A DNA stretch of 57,011 nt from Robiginitomaculum sp. (GCA_015485155.1 WFUF01000015.1:1-57011), one strand, 5' to 3'. Shown: positions 45,649-56,600, counted from the stretch's first letter. The notes: generated by a model from the letters alone, not told the origin. Program-made: numbers and translations.

Positions 45649-47031
45649 ATGAGAGTACTAATAGCAGGAAGTTTAAGCGGCCAGTTAACCGAAGCCACTA
45701 AAATTGCCATGGATAATGGTGCCAAGGTGACCCAGGTAGACACCGCCGCCGCCGCATTGCAGGCCTTGCGAGGTGGTCAGGGCGCGGATTTGCTACTGGT
45801 CGAAGTGGCGGTTGATATTGCCAAATTATGCAAGGATCTAAAGTCAGAGCGTATTCATATCCCGGTTGTGGCCTGTGGGATTAGTGCAACTCCTGATGAG
45901 GCGGCCTCCTCCATTCGTGCTGGTGCCCGTGAATACATACCCTTGCCTCCTGATGCTGAATTGATAGCAGCCGTTTTAGCTGCGGTTGCTGATGATGACC
46001 AAACTATGATGGCCCGTGATCCTGCCATGCGCACTGTGGTTGCTTTTGCTGAACAGGTAGCTCCTTCAAATGCTTCGGTTTTAATTACCGGAGAATCAGG
46101 ATCCGGCAAGGAGGTGATGGCTCGTCATGTACATCAAAAATCCAAACGTTCGGCAAAGCCGTTTATCTCGGTGAATTGTGCAGCAATCCCAGATAATTTG
46201 CTGGAATCAGAATTGTTTGGTCATGAGAAAGGTGCCTTTACCGGGGCCGTGGCCCGCCGGATTGGTAAATTTGAAGAAGCCAATGGTGGCACCTTATTGC
46301 TAGACGAAATTTCTGAAATGGACAGCCGCCTGCAGGCAAAATTATTACGCGCCATTCAAGAGCGTGAAATAGACCGTGTCGGCGGAGCAAAACCGGTCAA
46401 GGTTGATATTCGTATTCTAGCCACTTCAAACCGGGATCTGGTCAAGGCTGTTCAAAATGGTGACTTTCGCGAAGACCTGATGTTTCGCTTAAATGTAGTC
46501 AATCTGAAATTACCGCCTTTGCGTGAGCGCCCTGCTGATATAGTGCCGCTGGCCGAGCATTTCATTACCAAATACTCTGCCTCCAATGGACTGCAGCCAT
46601 TGCCGCTTTCAGAAGCTGCGCGGCATTGTATTTTGAACCGCGAATGGCCCGGAAACGTGCGTGAGCTGGAAAATGCCATGCACCGGGCGGTATTGCTTGC
46701 TACTGGCGATGTCATAGACGCCGAAGCATTGCGAGCACCCGACGGCTCCAAATTTGCCGATAACTCTGGTTCAACCTTAGGTTCCGGGCTCTCTGATACG
46801 GCAGCTCAGGCCTCATTACAGGCAGCAATGCCCCATGTGGGACAAACGGTCGCCAGCGTGGAGCAGGGTTTGATACTGGATACATTGGAACATTGTCTGG
46901 GCAACCGAACCCATGCCGCCAATATTCTGGGTATTTCAATCCGCACCTTGCGCAATAAACTAAAGCTATATGCCCAAAACGGGGTTGAAGTACCCATGCC
47001 CGGCGATAACCGCCATGCCGGCGCAGCCTAG
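45649..47031 (+). CDS. flbD: Sigma-54-dependent flagellar activator FlbD
   Basis: A 460-residue bacterial enhancer-binding protein. The N-terminal receiver-like domain (1-115) lacks the usual phospho-acceptor context ([10 protein letters not shown]), as in Caulobacter FlbD. The AAA+ domain (about 125-355) has Walker A GESGSGKE, the sigma-54 contact loop GAFTGA in [13 protein letters not shown], and arginine-finger region [11 protein letters not shown]. The C-terminal Fis-type helix-turn-helix has [20 protein letters not shown]. It activates late flagellar promoters such as the one at 36547. Confidence 0.94.
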   Translation: MRVLIAGSLSGQLTEATKIAMDNGAKVTQVDTAAAALQALRGGQGADLLLVEVAVDIAKLCKDLKSERIHIPVVACGISATPDEAASSIRAGAREYIPLPPDAELIAAVLAAVADDDQTMMARDPAMRTVVAFAEQVAPSNASVLITGESGSGKEVMARHVHQKSKRSAKPFISVNCAAIPDNLLESELFGHEKGAFTGAVARRIGKFEEANGGTLLLDEISEMDSRLQAKLLRAIQEREIDRVGGAKPVKVDIRILATSNRDLVKAVQNGDFREDLMFRLNVVNLKLPPLRERPADIVPLAEHFITKYSASNGLQPLPLSEAARHCILNREWPGNVRELENAMHRAVLLATGDVIDAEALRAPDGSKFADNSGSTLGSGLSDTAAQASLQAAMPHVGQTVASVEQGLILDTLEHCLGNRTHAANILGISIRTLRNKLKLYAQNGVEVPMPGDNRHAGAA

Positions 47032-47044
47032 GGCTTAAATAATA

Positions 47045-49156
47045 ATGGCAGAAACCACTCCACCGGCAGCAGCAAAAACAGACGGTACAGGCATTGGCCT
47101 GTCCTGGCGGTCGTTTGCGCGTGGTGATGTAGCCTTTGCAATCGGCATTATTGCCATTTTGATGATGCTGATCCTGCCAATGCCAAAATGGTTGCTGGAT
47201 ATTGCGCTGGCGGTGTCCATTTCGTTCTCGGTTCTGGTTCTGATGACGGCGCTGTTTATTAAAAAACCCCTGGAGTTTAGCGCATTTCCCACCGTATTGT
47301 TGATTGCCACCATGCTGCGGCTGGGTCTTAATCTGGCTTCAACCAGACTGATCCTTTCTGATGGCGCGCAAGGAGTTGGCGCTGCTGGTGAAATCATCAA
47401 GGCCTTTGGAGCACTGATTACCCAGGGCAATTATGTTATTGGAATCATTGTTTTTATCATTTTGGTAATCGTAAATTTCATTGTTATTACCAAAGGCTCA
47501 GGAAGAATTGCCGAAGTTGCAGCCCGCTTTTCATTGGATGCCATGCCGGGCAAGCAAATGGCCATTGATGCCGATTTATCCGCTGGCCTGCTTAATGAAG
47601 ATGAGGCCCGCCAAAAGCGTTCTGAGCTGGAGGCAGAGTCTAACTTCTTTGGCGCTATGGACGGTGCATCAAAATTTGTCCGTGGCGATGCCATGGCCGG
47701 GTTGCTCATTACAGCAATCAACATTATCGGAGGCATGATTATTGGTGTCGGCCAGCAGGGCATGGCTTTTTCCGATGCCGCTACCAATTACACCATGCTG
47801 ACTATTGGTGATGGTCTGGTCAGTCAAATTCCGGCTCTTGTTATTTCAATTGCTGCCGGCCTGCTGGTATCAAAGGCCGGGGTTGCCGGAGCAACCGATC
47901 AGGCTCTGGTTGGGCAGTTATCCGGATATCCACAAGGTCTGGTGCTGGTTGGGGGTATTAGCAGTATTGCTGCTCTGGTTCCCGGAATGCCGTTTATTCC
48001 CTTTGCACTGATGGCTTTTGCCTCTGGCGGAGCTGCCTGGCTGGTTTATCAGAAAACCCAGCAGGCAAAAGTCACTGCCAAAGAGGTGATAACCGATAAG
48101 GAAGCCCAAGAGTCGCAAACTGAGGCACCAATTTCAGAAAGCCTGCATATTGATGAGCTGAAAATTGAACTTGGATATGAATTACTGGCCCTGATCAATG
48201 AGATGGACGGAAGAAAATTAACTGACCAGATTAAAGCCTTACGCAAACAAATGGCTCAGGAAATGGGTTTTGTTACTCCCGCTGTCCGGATACTGGATAA
48301 TTTACAACTGGATGCAGACGCCTATACAATCCGGGTCAAGGAAATGGATGCTGGAAGCGGCGTCTTAAAACTGGGCCACTTACTGGTTATGGATCCAACC
48401 GGACAACAGGTGGATTTGCCTGGCACTCATGTAAAAGAACCTACATTTGGCCTTCCTGCCACCTGGATCGAAGATGATTTGCGTGAAGAAGCGGTATTTC
48501 GCGGATTAACCGTGGTGGACCCGGCAACTGTTCTGGCTACCCATTTAACTGAGATTTTACGCTCCAACATGCCAGAATTATTGTCCTTCTCGCAGACCGA
48601 TCAATTACTTGAAGGCCTGCCTAAAGAGGTTAGAAAACTTCTTGATGACATCTGCCCAAGCCAGATCAGCCGCTCAAGCATTCAGCACGTATTGCAAAAC
48701 CTGCTTAAAGAGCGAGTTTCAATTCGTGATCTTCCCACTATTTTGGAAGGAATAGCCGAAGCCTCCTCCTCAACCACCAATCCCGGAGCCATTACCGAGC
48801 ATGTGCGCTCCCGGCTGGCCAGGCAATTATGCCATGCAGCACAAACTGCAGATGGGGTTTTTCCAATACTTACCTTGTCTCCTATGTGGGAACAGGCGTT
48901 TGCTGAAAGCCTTACCGGAGAGGGAGATGAGCGGCAATTGGCTCTGCCGCCTTCAAAACTGCATGAATTTATATCCAGCGTCCGCACCGGGTTTGATGAA
49001 GCCGCGCAAAGCGGCATTACTCCGGTATTGCTGACTTCGCCGGCGATAAGGCCCTATGTTCGCTCCATTATTGAGCGCTTTCGTGGCCAGACCAATGTCA
49101 TGTCACAAAATGAGGTTCATCCGGCCGCACGGCTAAAAGTGATAGGGCAGGTATAA
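47045..49156 (+). CDS. flhA: Flagellar export gate protein FlhA
   Basis: A 703-residue export-gate protein. The N-terminal half has about eight membrane helices and the FHIPEP-type signature region LRLGLNLASTRLILSDG, with RFSLDAMPGKQMAIDADLSA and the FHIPEP loop. The C-terminal cytoplasmic domain (about 350-700) binds chaperone-substrate complexes and has VRILDNLQLDADAYTIRVKE, PTFGLPATWI and ARLKVIGQV at the end. It follows flbD by 13 nt, as in Caulobacter (flbF). Confidence 0.97.
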   Translation: MAETTPPAAAKTDGTGIGLSWRSFARGDVAFAIGIIAILMMLILPMPKWLLDIALAVSISFSVLVLMTALFIKKPLEFSAFPTVLLIATMLRLGLNLASTRLILSDGAQGVGAAGEIIKAFGALITQGNYVIGIIVFIILVIVNFIVITKGSGRIAEVAARFSLDAMPGKQMAIDADLSAGLLNEDEARQKRSELEAESNFFGAMDGASKFVRGDAMAGLLITAINIIGGMIIGVGQQGMAFSDAATNYTMLTIGDGLVSQIPALVISIAAGLLVSKAGVAGATDQALVGQLSGYPQGLVLVGGISSIAALVPGMPFIPFALMAFASGGAAWLVYQKTQQAKVTAKEVITDKEAQESQTEAPISESLHIDELKIELGYELLALINEMDGRKLTDQIKALRKQMAQEMGFVTPAVRILDNLQLDADAYTIRVKEMDAGSGVLKLGHLLVMDPTGQQVDLPGTHVKEPTFGLPATWIEDDLREEAVFRGLTVVDPATVLATHLTEILRSNMPELLSFSQTDQLLEGLPKEVRKLLDDICPSQISRSSIQHVLQNLLKERVSIRDLPTILEGIAEASSSTTNPGAITEHVRSRLARQLCHAAQTADGVFPILTLSPMWEQAFAESLTGEGDERQLALPPSKLHEFISSVRTGFDEAAQSGITPVLLTSPAIRPYVRSIIERFRGQTNVMSQNEVHPAARLKVIGQV

Positions 49157-49252
49157 AGCCCGAATTTTAACTAGCAAGTATCATGAAAACACCGGCGGCA
49201 TTGCTCTTGCAAGGTTGGCTGCAACTGTTTCGGTTTAGAACAGGGGACAATT

Positions 49253-49573
49253 ATGGAAACCTTTTCAACCATATTGCAGCTCGCTTTCGAGCCTGGGGAC
49301 GGTAGTGTTTTCCTGTTCACCAGCATGTTCTTCGGGCTGGCAACCGGCAGATTGTCATATTTATGGCTGGCGGTATTATTGGCGGCAGGTGTTGATGTGC
49401 TGACCCCTGGGGTATTACAGATTGTCGATGGCTACAGCCTGCAACAGGCCAAAATTGAAATCATTAGCCGAACCTCTGAGTCCGGTGGTATTGGAATTTT
49501 GATAAGAACAATTGGATATTTTGCCAGCATTTCAATAATTGTCCTGCTTAAAAAAGGCTTGGGTACGGAATAG
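49253..49573 (+). CDS. Small membrane protein downstream of flhA
   Basis: A 106-residue protein with three membrane helices (about residues 19-32, 35-55 and 84-100) and AGGGGA 4 nt before the ATG. I do not recognise a family. It starts 96 bp after flhA, so it may be the last gene of the flagellar run or independent. Composition matches the chromosome. Confidence 0.6.
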   Translation: METFSTILQLAFEPGDGSVFLFTSMFFGLATGRLSYLWLAVLLAAGVDVLTPGVLQIVDGYSLQQAKIEIISRTSESGGIGILIRTIGYFASISIIVLLKKGLGTE

Positions 49574-49589
49574 ACCAAACCATCATCTG

Positions 49590-49910
49590 CACCCGGCGAC
49601 CAACCTTAAAACAAGGGGAACGTGCATCTTGCCTCCCGGGCTGAGTAGAAACCACAAGGGGTGATGCGTGTTTCAGCTGCGTCAGAAGCATAAGGAACAG
49701 CAGGTAATAAGGCTATTCTGGCGAAGTAGAAGCGGGGGTGGTTCGAGGCTGAACGACTTAAACCAAGGATTTAACTCGCAGCTACCACCTAGCCGTAGCG
49801 GCCCGCTTCTCACAGGCCAGCATAATGGGCTATCGGACAATATCAACCTATTTGGAAATATGTCGACTGGCGTCCGTGATGTCCATGAAGCTGTGGGCGG
49901 GGCGCATTTT
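49590..49910 (+). ncRNA. Structured RNA remnant, possibly group II intron domain I
   Basis: This 320-bp stretch has no gene but can fold into nested helices: GAAGCGGG (49729-49736) with CCCGCTTC (49802-49809), inside it GGTGGT with ACCACC (49784-49789), GCTG with CAGC (49779-49782) and TTAAA with TTTAA. Outside it, TGGC pairs with GCCA. Upstream pieces such as GAAGCATAAGGAACAGCAGG look, from memory, like domain I of group II introns. There is no intron-encoded protein and no domain V, so it would be a fragment. It is cut off by the composite repeat at 49912. Confidence 0.42.
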
Positions 49911-49911
49911 G

Positions 49912-50055
49912 GCCGCAAAACCGCGCTCAAGTAGCGAGGCTTGCTGTCGCGGTAGCGCAAGCAAAGAGCTTCCCACTTTTGCTAAAAATGCAAATCCTTG
50001 TCTATCGCATTTTTGGCCGCAAAACCGGTTCCCACTTTTGCTAAAAATGCTCTAG
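49912..50055 (-). repeat. Full palindrome plus split copy with one minisatellite unit
   Basis: Read on the minus strand away from rluD: a full palindrome (50000-50055, beginning CTAGAGCATTTTTAGC 2 nt after the rluD stop), then a left half (49970-49991), a single degenerate minisatellite unit (49929-49970, GCTTGCGCTACCGCG and CCTCGCTACTTGAG), then a right half (GCGGTTTTGCGGCC, AAAATGCG, to 49912). It shows the same order as at 26635-26905. Confidence 0.85.
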
Positions 50056-50056
50056 T

Positions 50057-51067
50057 CTAAAGGCCTCGCATAAAGTCCAGTAATTCCTGCATGTCATCGG
50101 GCAGGGGGCTTTCAAAATACAAGTTTTCCTTGGTAATTGGATGCACAAACCCTAATTTGCAGGCGTGCAGAGCCTGACGGCCAATTGTCGGGGCCGCTTC
50201 GCCATCTGGGCGGCGCAGTTTGCGATAACCGCGATGTTTGCCATAAACCGGGTCGTCAAGAACCGGGCATCCAATATGGGCCAGATGCACCCTTATCTGG
50301 TGAGTGCGTCCGGTTTCCAGTCGACATTCCACCAGCGCTGCCGCCGGAGTACCGATGGGGCTGGATTTTTGTTGTCCAAAATGGGCCAGGCATTTGTAAT
50401 TGGTAATCGCATGGCGGCCGGCCTTGCTCTTTGGGTCTCTTACCACTGCTTGTTTTTTACGATCATGAGGTGATCTGGCGATGCGGGTTTCAATGCGACC
50501 CTCCCGTGGCAGTGGGGCGCCGCGTGTTAATGCCAGATATGCACGCTCTACGCTGTGGGCAGCAAATTGTTTTGATAATCCCTGATGGGCAGCATCTGAC
50601 TTTGCCGCTACCAAAATACCTGAGGTATCCTTGTCAAGCCTGTGCACAATGCCGGGTCTTTCAACTCCGCCAATGCCTGAGAGGGAACCGGCACAATGGA
50701 ACAATAACGCATTTACCAGAGTTCCGCTCCAATTCCCGGCAGCAGGGTGCACTGTTAATCCTGCGGGCTTGATAAGAACGATCAAATGTTCATCTTCGTG
50801 TAAAATCTGCAAAGGAATGTTTTGTGCTATTGGATCGGCAGCGATTGGTGGCGGAACCTGAAGGGTAAAACAGTCCTTGGCTTGAACCTTGGTTTTGGCA
50901 CTGGTTGTTATCTGATCGTTTATGCGAAGTTTGCCATCAGCCAGAAGCGCCTGGATTCTGGCTCTGGACAAATCAGACCATTGACTTGCCAAATATCTGT
51001 CCACTCGCTCACCAGTGGCGTATTCAATGGCGCTTAGTGTTCTAATATTTGTGGTTTTGTTTGCCAT
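50057..51067 (-). CDS. rluD: 23S rRNA pseudouridine synthase RluD
   Basis: A 336-residue enzyme. The N-terminal S4 RNA-binding domain (about 17-60) has GERVDRYLASQWSDLSRARI. The catalytic domain has IPLQILHEDEHLIVLIKPAG, the catalytic Asp in GIVHRLDKDTSGILVAAKS, then RTHQIRVHLAHIGCPVLDDP. It makes the pseudouridines of helix 69 in 23S rRNA. Length and motifs are normal. It is divergent from the PhoD-like gene, and its stop is followed directly by the composite repeat. Confidence 0.95.
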   Translation of the reverse strand: MANKTTNIRTLSAIEYATGERVDRYLASQWSDLSRARIQALLADGKLRINDQITTSAKTKVQAKDCFTLQVPPPIAADPIAQNIPLQILHEDEHLIVLIKPAGLTVHPAAGNWSGTLVNALLFHCAGSLSGIGGVERPGIVHRLDKDTSGILVAAKSDAAHQGLSKQFAAHSVERAYLALTRGAPLPREGRIETRIARSPHDRKKQAVVRDPKSKAGRHAITNYKCLAHFGQQKSSPIGTPAAALVECRLETGRTHQIRVHLAHIGCPVLDDPVYGKHRGYRKLRRPDGEAAPTIGRQALHACKLGFVHPITKENLYFESPLPDDMQELLDFMRGL

Positions 51068-51118
51068 GGCTCTGCAATAGAATGAAGGTGAATGTAGCGC
51101 AATGGGCAGGATGGTTTG

Positions 51119-52801
51119 ATGATGAAGAAAAATATCTCCAATGGCTATACACGTCGTGCTGCATTAGGGGTTGGCATGCTTGGAATTGCTGCATGCGGCC
51201 GCAAGGAAGAACTTCAAAAATCAGCCGATAACAGTGAAGTGTTTGGACACGGAATTGCTTCTGGAGACCCCTTGGTGGATCGGGTTATCCTGTGGACATG
51301 TGTAGCAAAAGGCGGCGGGGAATTGCGGTGGGAGATTGCTGAAAACCAGCAGTTTTCATCTCTGGTTTTATCAGGAGAGCTTATGGTTCCTTCCGGGGAA
51401 AACCGGCCAGTAAAAGTTGATGCAATTGGATTGCAGGCCGGCACGGAGTATTTTTACCGGTTTTTATATGATGGAGCCACCTCAGATGTGGGCCGAACCA
51501 AAACCCTTGCCTTGGGGCCAGTGGAAAAAATTTCACTGGCAGTGGTGTCGTGTTCCAACCATCCGGCGGGATATTTTCATTCCTATGCCCATATTGCCAA
51601 GTCTGATCCGGTAGATGCAGTGCTGGCGCTGGGCGATTATATTTATGAATATGGGCTTGGAGGTTACGCAACTGAAGATGCGGTGGCTCTGGGCCGGATT
51701 CCGGAGCCGGAGCATGAATGTGTAACCTATGAGGATTACGCCATGCGCTATGCCCAATATCACCGCGATCCCGATCTGCAGGCAGCACATAAGGTAGCGC
51801 CATGGATAATGAGCTGGGACGACCATGAAACAGCTAATGATAGCTGGCGCGGCGGGGCTGAGAATCACAATCCTGAAACTCAAGGAGACTGGGCAAGCCG
51901 TGAGGCTGCTTCCCTACAGGCATTTTATGATTGGACTGCGACCCGTGAGCCGGCTTTGGGTCTGCCGCGAACTGCTAATTACCGGCAATTTGATTTTGGC
52001 AATCTGGCTCGGCTTATTATGCTTGAAACCAGGCTTTCCGGGCGCTCAAAGCCTGTTGACTTTACGCAATTTCCGGTAGCTGTAAATGCTGATCCGGACG
52101 ATCCGGAGGTGCAGGAAAAATTACGGATATTTGAAACTGAGTTATTGGGTGATGTTAAACGCCGGATGCTAGGAGATGCTCAGGCTGACTTTGTTGAGAC
52201 GGCTTTGCAAGCCTCGGTGGCAAATGGCCAGTCATGGCAGATTATTGGCAATCAAACCTTATTTACTGAATTGCGCTCTCCTGACTATATGAAGGAACTG
52301 CCCCGATGGTTGAAATGGCTGTCAAAGCGAAAATATCCAGCATATTTTGAGTATTTTCAGCGCTCCCGTTTTCGTCCTTTACTAAATCTGGATAGCTGGG
52401 ATGGATACCGGGCAGCACGTGAGCGTTTTTACGACAAGATAAAACGGGCTGGGGCCAATATGCTGGTGGTCACGGGCGATACGCATGATTTTGTTGCTTC
52501 TACTTTGCGTGATCAGAATGGCAAAAGGGTTGGAGCAGAACTTGGCACGTCAGGAGTTTCCAGTCCGGGAAATTTTTCCGCTGTAAATGCTCCGGGAGTG
52601 GATTTTGGCAAACTTACTGAACAGGCCAATCCTGATATGTTGCTTCATGATGCCTATAATACCGGTTATATCAGGATGCAGGTGACAGCGGATCAGGTGC
52701 AGGCCGATTTCATTAGCACGTCAGATGTAAAAAAGTCTGAATGGAGTGCAAAAATCGCTCATCAATTTGTAGTCACCCCTGATAGAATAGAAAAAGTTTA
52801 A
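51119..52801 (+). CDS. PhoD-family alkaline phosphatase, lipoprotein or Tat-exported
   Basis: About 560 residues. The N-terminus YTRRAALGVGMLGIAAC combines a twin Arg with a lipobox-like GIAAC, so it is probably exported by Tat and may be lipid-anchored. The PhoD N-terminal domain begins FGHGIASGDPLVDRVILWTC. Metal ligands appear in VVSCSNHPAG, AVLALGDYIYEYG, SWDDHETANDSW and VVTGDTHDF. PhoD enzymes are calcium/iron phosphodiesterase-phosphomonoesterases used in phosphate acquisition. The start at 51119 or 51122 cannot be told apart. Confidence 0.9.
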   Translation: MMKKNISNGYTRRAALGVGMLGIAACGRKEELQKSADNSEVFGHGIASGDPLVDRVILWTCVAKGGGELRWEIAENQQFSSLVLSGELMVPSGENRPVKVDAIGLQAGTEYFYRFLYDGATSDVGRTKTLALGPVEKISLAVVSCSNHPAGYFHSYAHIAKSDPVDAVLALGDYIYEYGLGGYATEDAVALGRIPEPEHECVTYEDYAMRYAQYHRDPDLQAAHKVAPWIMSWDDHETANDSWRGGAENHNPETQGDWASREAASLQAFYDWTATREPALGLPRTANYRQFDFGNLARLIMLETRLSGRSKPVDFTQFPVAVNADPDDPEVQEKLRIFETELLGDVKRRMLGDAQADFVETALQASVANGQSWQIIGNQTLFTELRSPDYMKELPRWLKWLSKRKYPAYFEYFQRSRFRPLLNLDSWDGYRAARERFYDKIKRAGANMLVVTGDTHDFVASTLRDQNGKRVGAELGTSGVSSPGNFSAVNAPGVDFGKLTEQANPDMLLHDAYNTGYIRMQVTADQVQADFISTSDVKKSEWSAKIAHQFVVTPDRIEKV

Positions 52802-52837
52802 CCTTGGGCTGTAATGTTATGGCTCAAACTTGGTTCT

Positions 52838-53509
52838 CTACTCTATGAATACGGATATCTGATCTAAAGGCTTGCGGCTGATATCGGGAACTTGTGCATT
52901 CTCATCGGCAAAACCGGCAACTACAATCATTACGGCCCGTTCGGATTTTGGCCGCTTTAGCAGATCGCGCAAAAAACCCATAGGAGACGGTGTATGGGTC
53001 AAAGTGGACAGACCCGCCTTGTGCAGAGCGGCAATTAATAGGCCGCTGGCCAGACCGACGCTTTCTTGTATGTAATAGTGTTTGGATCGCTCGCCGGTAT
53101 CTTCGTTGATCCCGTAATTTTGCTGGAACACCACAATCAGCCACGGCGCAGTTTCTAAAAATGGTTTGTGCTCATCGGTTCCCAAATGGGCCAGATCCTT
53201 TAGCCATTGCTTGCCTGCTTTACCGGCATAGAAGTTTTTTTCTTCTTTTTCTGCGGCAATTCTGATTTGTTTTTTTATTTTAGGATTGGATACAGCCACA
53301 AATGTCCATGGTTGTTTATTGGCTCCTGATGGTGCGGTTCCTGCTGCGGATATCGCCCATTTGATTGTTGATCCGGGAACCGGTCTTTTTGAAAAGTCAC
53401 GAACGGTTCGGCGCTGGTTCATTTGTAAATAAAATTCCCTGGCACGTTCAATGGTTTGTTCCGGTGTTGTGTGTGGTTGCTTGGGCAGGGCAATTGTCCG
53501 GAATTTCAT
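52838..53509 (-). CDS. Nitroreductase-family flavoprotein
   Basis: A 223-residue FMN enzyme with NQRRTVRDFSKRPVPGSTIK, GTAPSGANKQPWTFVAVSNP (the PSG-x-QPW motif is intact here, unlike the broken nitroreductase at 24640), then YYIQESVGLASGLLIAALHK and GLSTLTHTPSPMGFLRDLL. The pattern is closest to iodotyrosine-deiodinase/BluB-like members. ATG 53509 has AAGG 6 nt upstream. It is divergent from podJ and converges with the PhoD-like gene. Confidence 0.88.
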   Translation of the reverse strand: MKFRTIALPKQPHTTPEQTIERAREFYLQMNQRRTVRDFSKRPVPGSTIKWAISAAGTAPSGANKQPWTFVAVSNPKIKKQIRIAAEKEEKNFYAGKAGKQWLKDLAHLGTDEHKPFLETAPWLIVVFQQNYGINEDTGERSKHYYIQESVGLASGLLIAALHKAGLSTLTHTPSPMGFLRDLLKRPKSERAVMIVVAGFADENAQVPDISRKPLDQISVFIE

Positions 53510-53547
53510 GGCAGCCTTCAAGTTTGGTTAATGATATTTACCCGATG

Positions 53548-53694
53548 TTAACGCAAACACATGTTTTGTTAACCTCAATTAACATGGGATTACCGACAAT
53601 GCCTGAAGATAAGCTAGATGTAGTGTGGTGTCATCAGGTTTACACCATATATGATGATGCTAGTGTGGTGTCATATCCGGTAGGGGAGTGATTC
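53548..53694. promoter_or_regulatory. Repeat-rich regulatory region upstream of podJ
   Basis: Contains an imperfect palindrome with GTTAAC-GCAAA and TTTTG-TTAAC arms (about 53548-53572), a TTAA-N6-TTAA pair just after it, and a 14-bp direct repeat TAGTGTGGTGTCAT at 53621 and 53661 (40 bp apart). TGGTGT and ACACCA also form inverted pairs. A GATTC (GANTC, the CcrM methylation site) lies at 53690, between the ribosome site and the ATG. Operator function is inferred. Confidence 0.5.
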
Positions 53695-53696
53695 GG

Positions 53697-56600
53697 ATGG
53701 CCGGAAGCGGTCCTTGGAGTGTAAAGGGAATTGACCCAAAAGCCCGTGCTGCTGCAAAGGAGGCTGCGCAGCGCCATGGTATGACTTTGGGGGAATGGCT
53801 AAGTAATAAAATGCTGGAGCCAGATAGAGGTTTTGCTGCGCCGACATCACTTAACAGGGAAAATGCACCCACAGGCAATAACCTTTCCAGCCTGTCTGTA
53901 TTATCCTCTGACCCCAGATCATCTGAGCGCCCCGCTGCAGGAGAGCATCATGATTCTGGCAATGATCATTTATTGACGGAAATTGAAATCCTAACCAGCA
54001 GGCTGGAGGCAATGGAGCACCGCTCCACACTGGCCATAACCGGAATTGACCAGACGGTATTGGGTCTGCGGGCGCTTCTGGAAGGTGTTGAGGGCGGACA
54101 GCGGGACGTCGCCAAACAGTTGGAAAACTCATTGCAGGATTTTGAGAACCGTTTGAGCCAAAGCAACAAAATGACAGAGGATCTGGCTGTCAAACTGTCA
54201 AGAGAACTAAAAGATACGGCCCGGCGCATTGACACTATTGGTGAGCAAAGCGACACCCATGCCAGTAAATTGCGCCATGAAGTCGGCAAGGATGTCGAGC
54301 TTATTAACAATCGTTCTGATGAAATCAGTCAGCGTCTGGCCCAGGCTGAAAAGCAGACCGATGCTGCAATTCGCACACTGGAAGCCAGTTTCGTCAGCAT
54401 TGATAGCAGATTAAAACAAGTGGAAAAATCCATCAGTGAAAATTCTGATGAGGGTCTTTCCAAAAAATTTGAGGATCAGTTTTCTGTAATAAGCCGCGAG
54501 CTGGTTCGGGTCGTTGCGGAAACCCGTGGACAATTGGCCGCGCAGATCGAGGCGCAGGCTGCCAATCCCAGGCTGGATCAGATGGATGATGCTTTGCGTG
54601 AAATGCGTGAAAAATTTGCCAATACCGAAAGTCGTCATGCCAGCACTCTGGAACAAATTGCCGTGGCTGTATCAAAGCTCGGAGGCGCAGTTGAGAGCAG
54701 GTTGCAAGAATCTGAAGAACGCTCAGAGGTCAGATTAAGAGAATTTCAAAGCGAGCAGGCGCAAGCGCTGGATAGCGTCGGTCAGTCCATGGCGGATGTT
54801 GTGCAGCGTCTGGAATCCCGGTTTGACAAGATTGACAAGGCTGAACAGGAAAAGGCCCTTGAAAATGAGCTTGAAGAACGCTTGCGTGCTTCGGAGGCTC
54901 GTACCGCCCAATTGGTCGAAGAGGCCTTACAGCGTGTGCATGATCGTCTGGACGAAAATGCCCAGGACAAAGATTCTGAGCTTTCTCCGGTACAGCAGGC
55001 TTTGCAAAAACTAACTGATCGCTTAACAGCGATTGAAGAGCGCTCTACTCCGCCATTTGCAAATATGCAAGGTGATGATCCTTCAGGTCATGATGGCAGT
55101 GCGGATACTAACCCCGCAACTGGATTTAGCGAAACCAAGATTACAAATCATCCTGGCGAATTGGTCGCACCGCCAGATGCTGATCCTGATGCCGGTTATG
55201 TAGGTGTTTCAGGAGACTTTGATCAGCCACCTTTGCCGCCTCTGGATGGAGCAGGCGTTTCGGATATGTATCCTGAGCATGGTGCTGATGACTTTTCGTA
55301 TGGTGGGGCTGAAAGCACGCCCATTGCTGGTGCGACTGCAGATCATGACTTTATAAGTTCTGCCAGACGTTCGGTGTTACAGGCTTCACAAGCCCCTCAA
55401 AACCCGGGCTATCCTACAGGGCCTTTGGCCCCGGAGGCGGCAGATGTTCCAGGTGCTGCTTATGGTGGTGGCAATAAAAAACTGTTGGTGGCTGCAAGTG
55501 TATTTGCAATTTTGGCCATTGGAGCTGCAGCAAGTGTTGCCATGATTGATTTTGGCAATGGATCAGGGTCAATGCCACAGCAGTTCGCAGCACAACAGCC
55601 AGAAGCAAGATATTATCAACCTGATCCGGTATTGGATGGTAGTATAACTGAATCCGAGCCAGTATCACCGGTCATAGATGAACCTGAGGCTGAGATTAGC
55701 GCTCCGGTTAAAATTGCTGAGGTCAAGACACCACCTCCGTCCGAGCAGAAATTACCAAAGAAAAAAACTACCTCAGTTGCCGAGCCAGTGAAAACTGCCC
55801 GTAGCGTATCGCCTTCCGTTTCATCGACTGCCAAACAAAAGCCCGCCAAACCTTCAGTGAGCGATGACAGCTCATTTGCCAGAAATGGTACAGAGCCTGA
55901 AAATATGTATAAGCCTGAGGTGCAAACAGCTTCTAATCCGGTATTGGTGCAGCAGCGCTCTCCACAAATTGAGCGGGCTGTTGTTCAGGATCCTGATGCG
56001 CCGATTTCACTGGTTAGAGGCAATACGCAGACAAGTCGCCCAAGCTTGCAACAAGCTGCGCGGGCTGGTGACCCGATAGCGCAATATCAGTATGCAGTCT
56101 CGCTTGTTGATAGTGGACAGGCGGCACTGGGAGCCAGCTTTATGAAGCAGGCCGCTGAGCGTGGTTTGCCTGCCGCTCAATATCAATTGGCCAAATATTA
56201 TGAGAATGGTACCGGATTGGGCTCCGATGAAAATGAGGCCCGACGCTGGACTGAACGTTCGGCTAATGGCGGCAATCGCCGGGCCATGCACAATCTGGCC
56301 ATGTTTTACGCTGAAGGGCGCACCGTTCCTCAAAGCTATGAAACAGCAGCCAAATGGTTTGAAGAGGCGGCCCTGCTTGGCCTGGCAAACTCGCAGTTTA
56401 ATCTGGCTTTGCTCTATGAACAGGGCTTGGGAGTACCCAAAAGCCTTCCAGACGCTTATGCCTGGTATTCAATCGCCGGTAAGGCCGGAGACAGAGGTGC
56501 AGCGCAAAAAATGAAGGAATTACAGCAGGCACTACCAGAACAGGCCATTTCGGAAGCCAAGACCATTACCGCCCGTTTTCAGCCCCGTCCTCTTGATTTG

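Noticed and set aside
49590-49910. tmRNA or 6S RNA
   Set aside because: No tag reading frame like that of alphaproteobacterial tmRNA, no tRNA-like T arm with CCA end, and not a single 6S-type rod; group II intron fragment or unknown RNA fits better, with low confidence.
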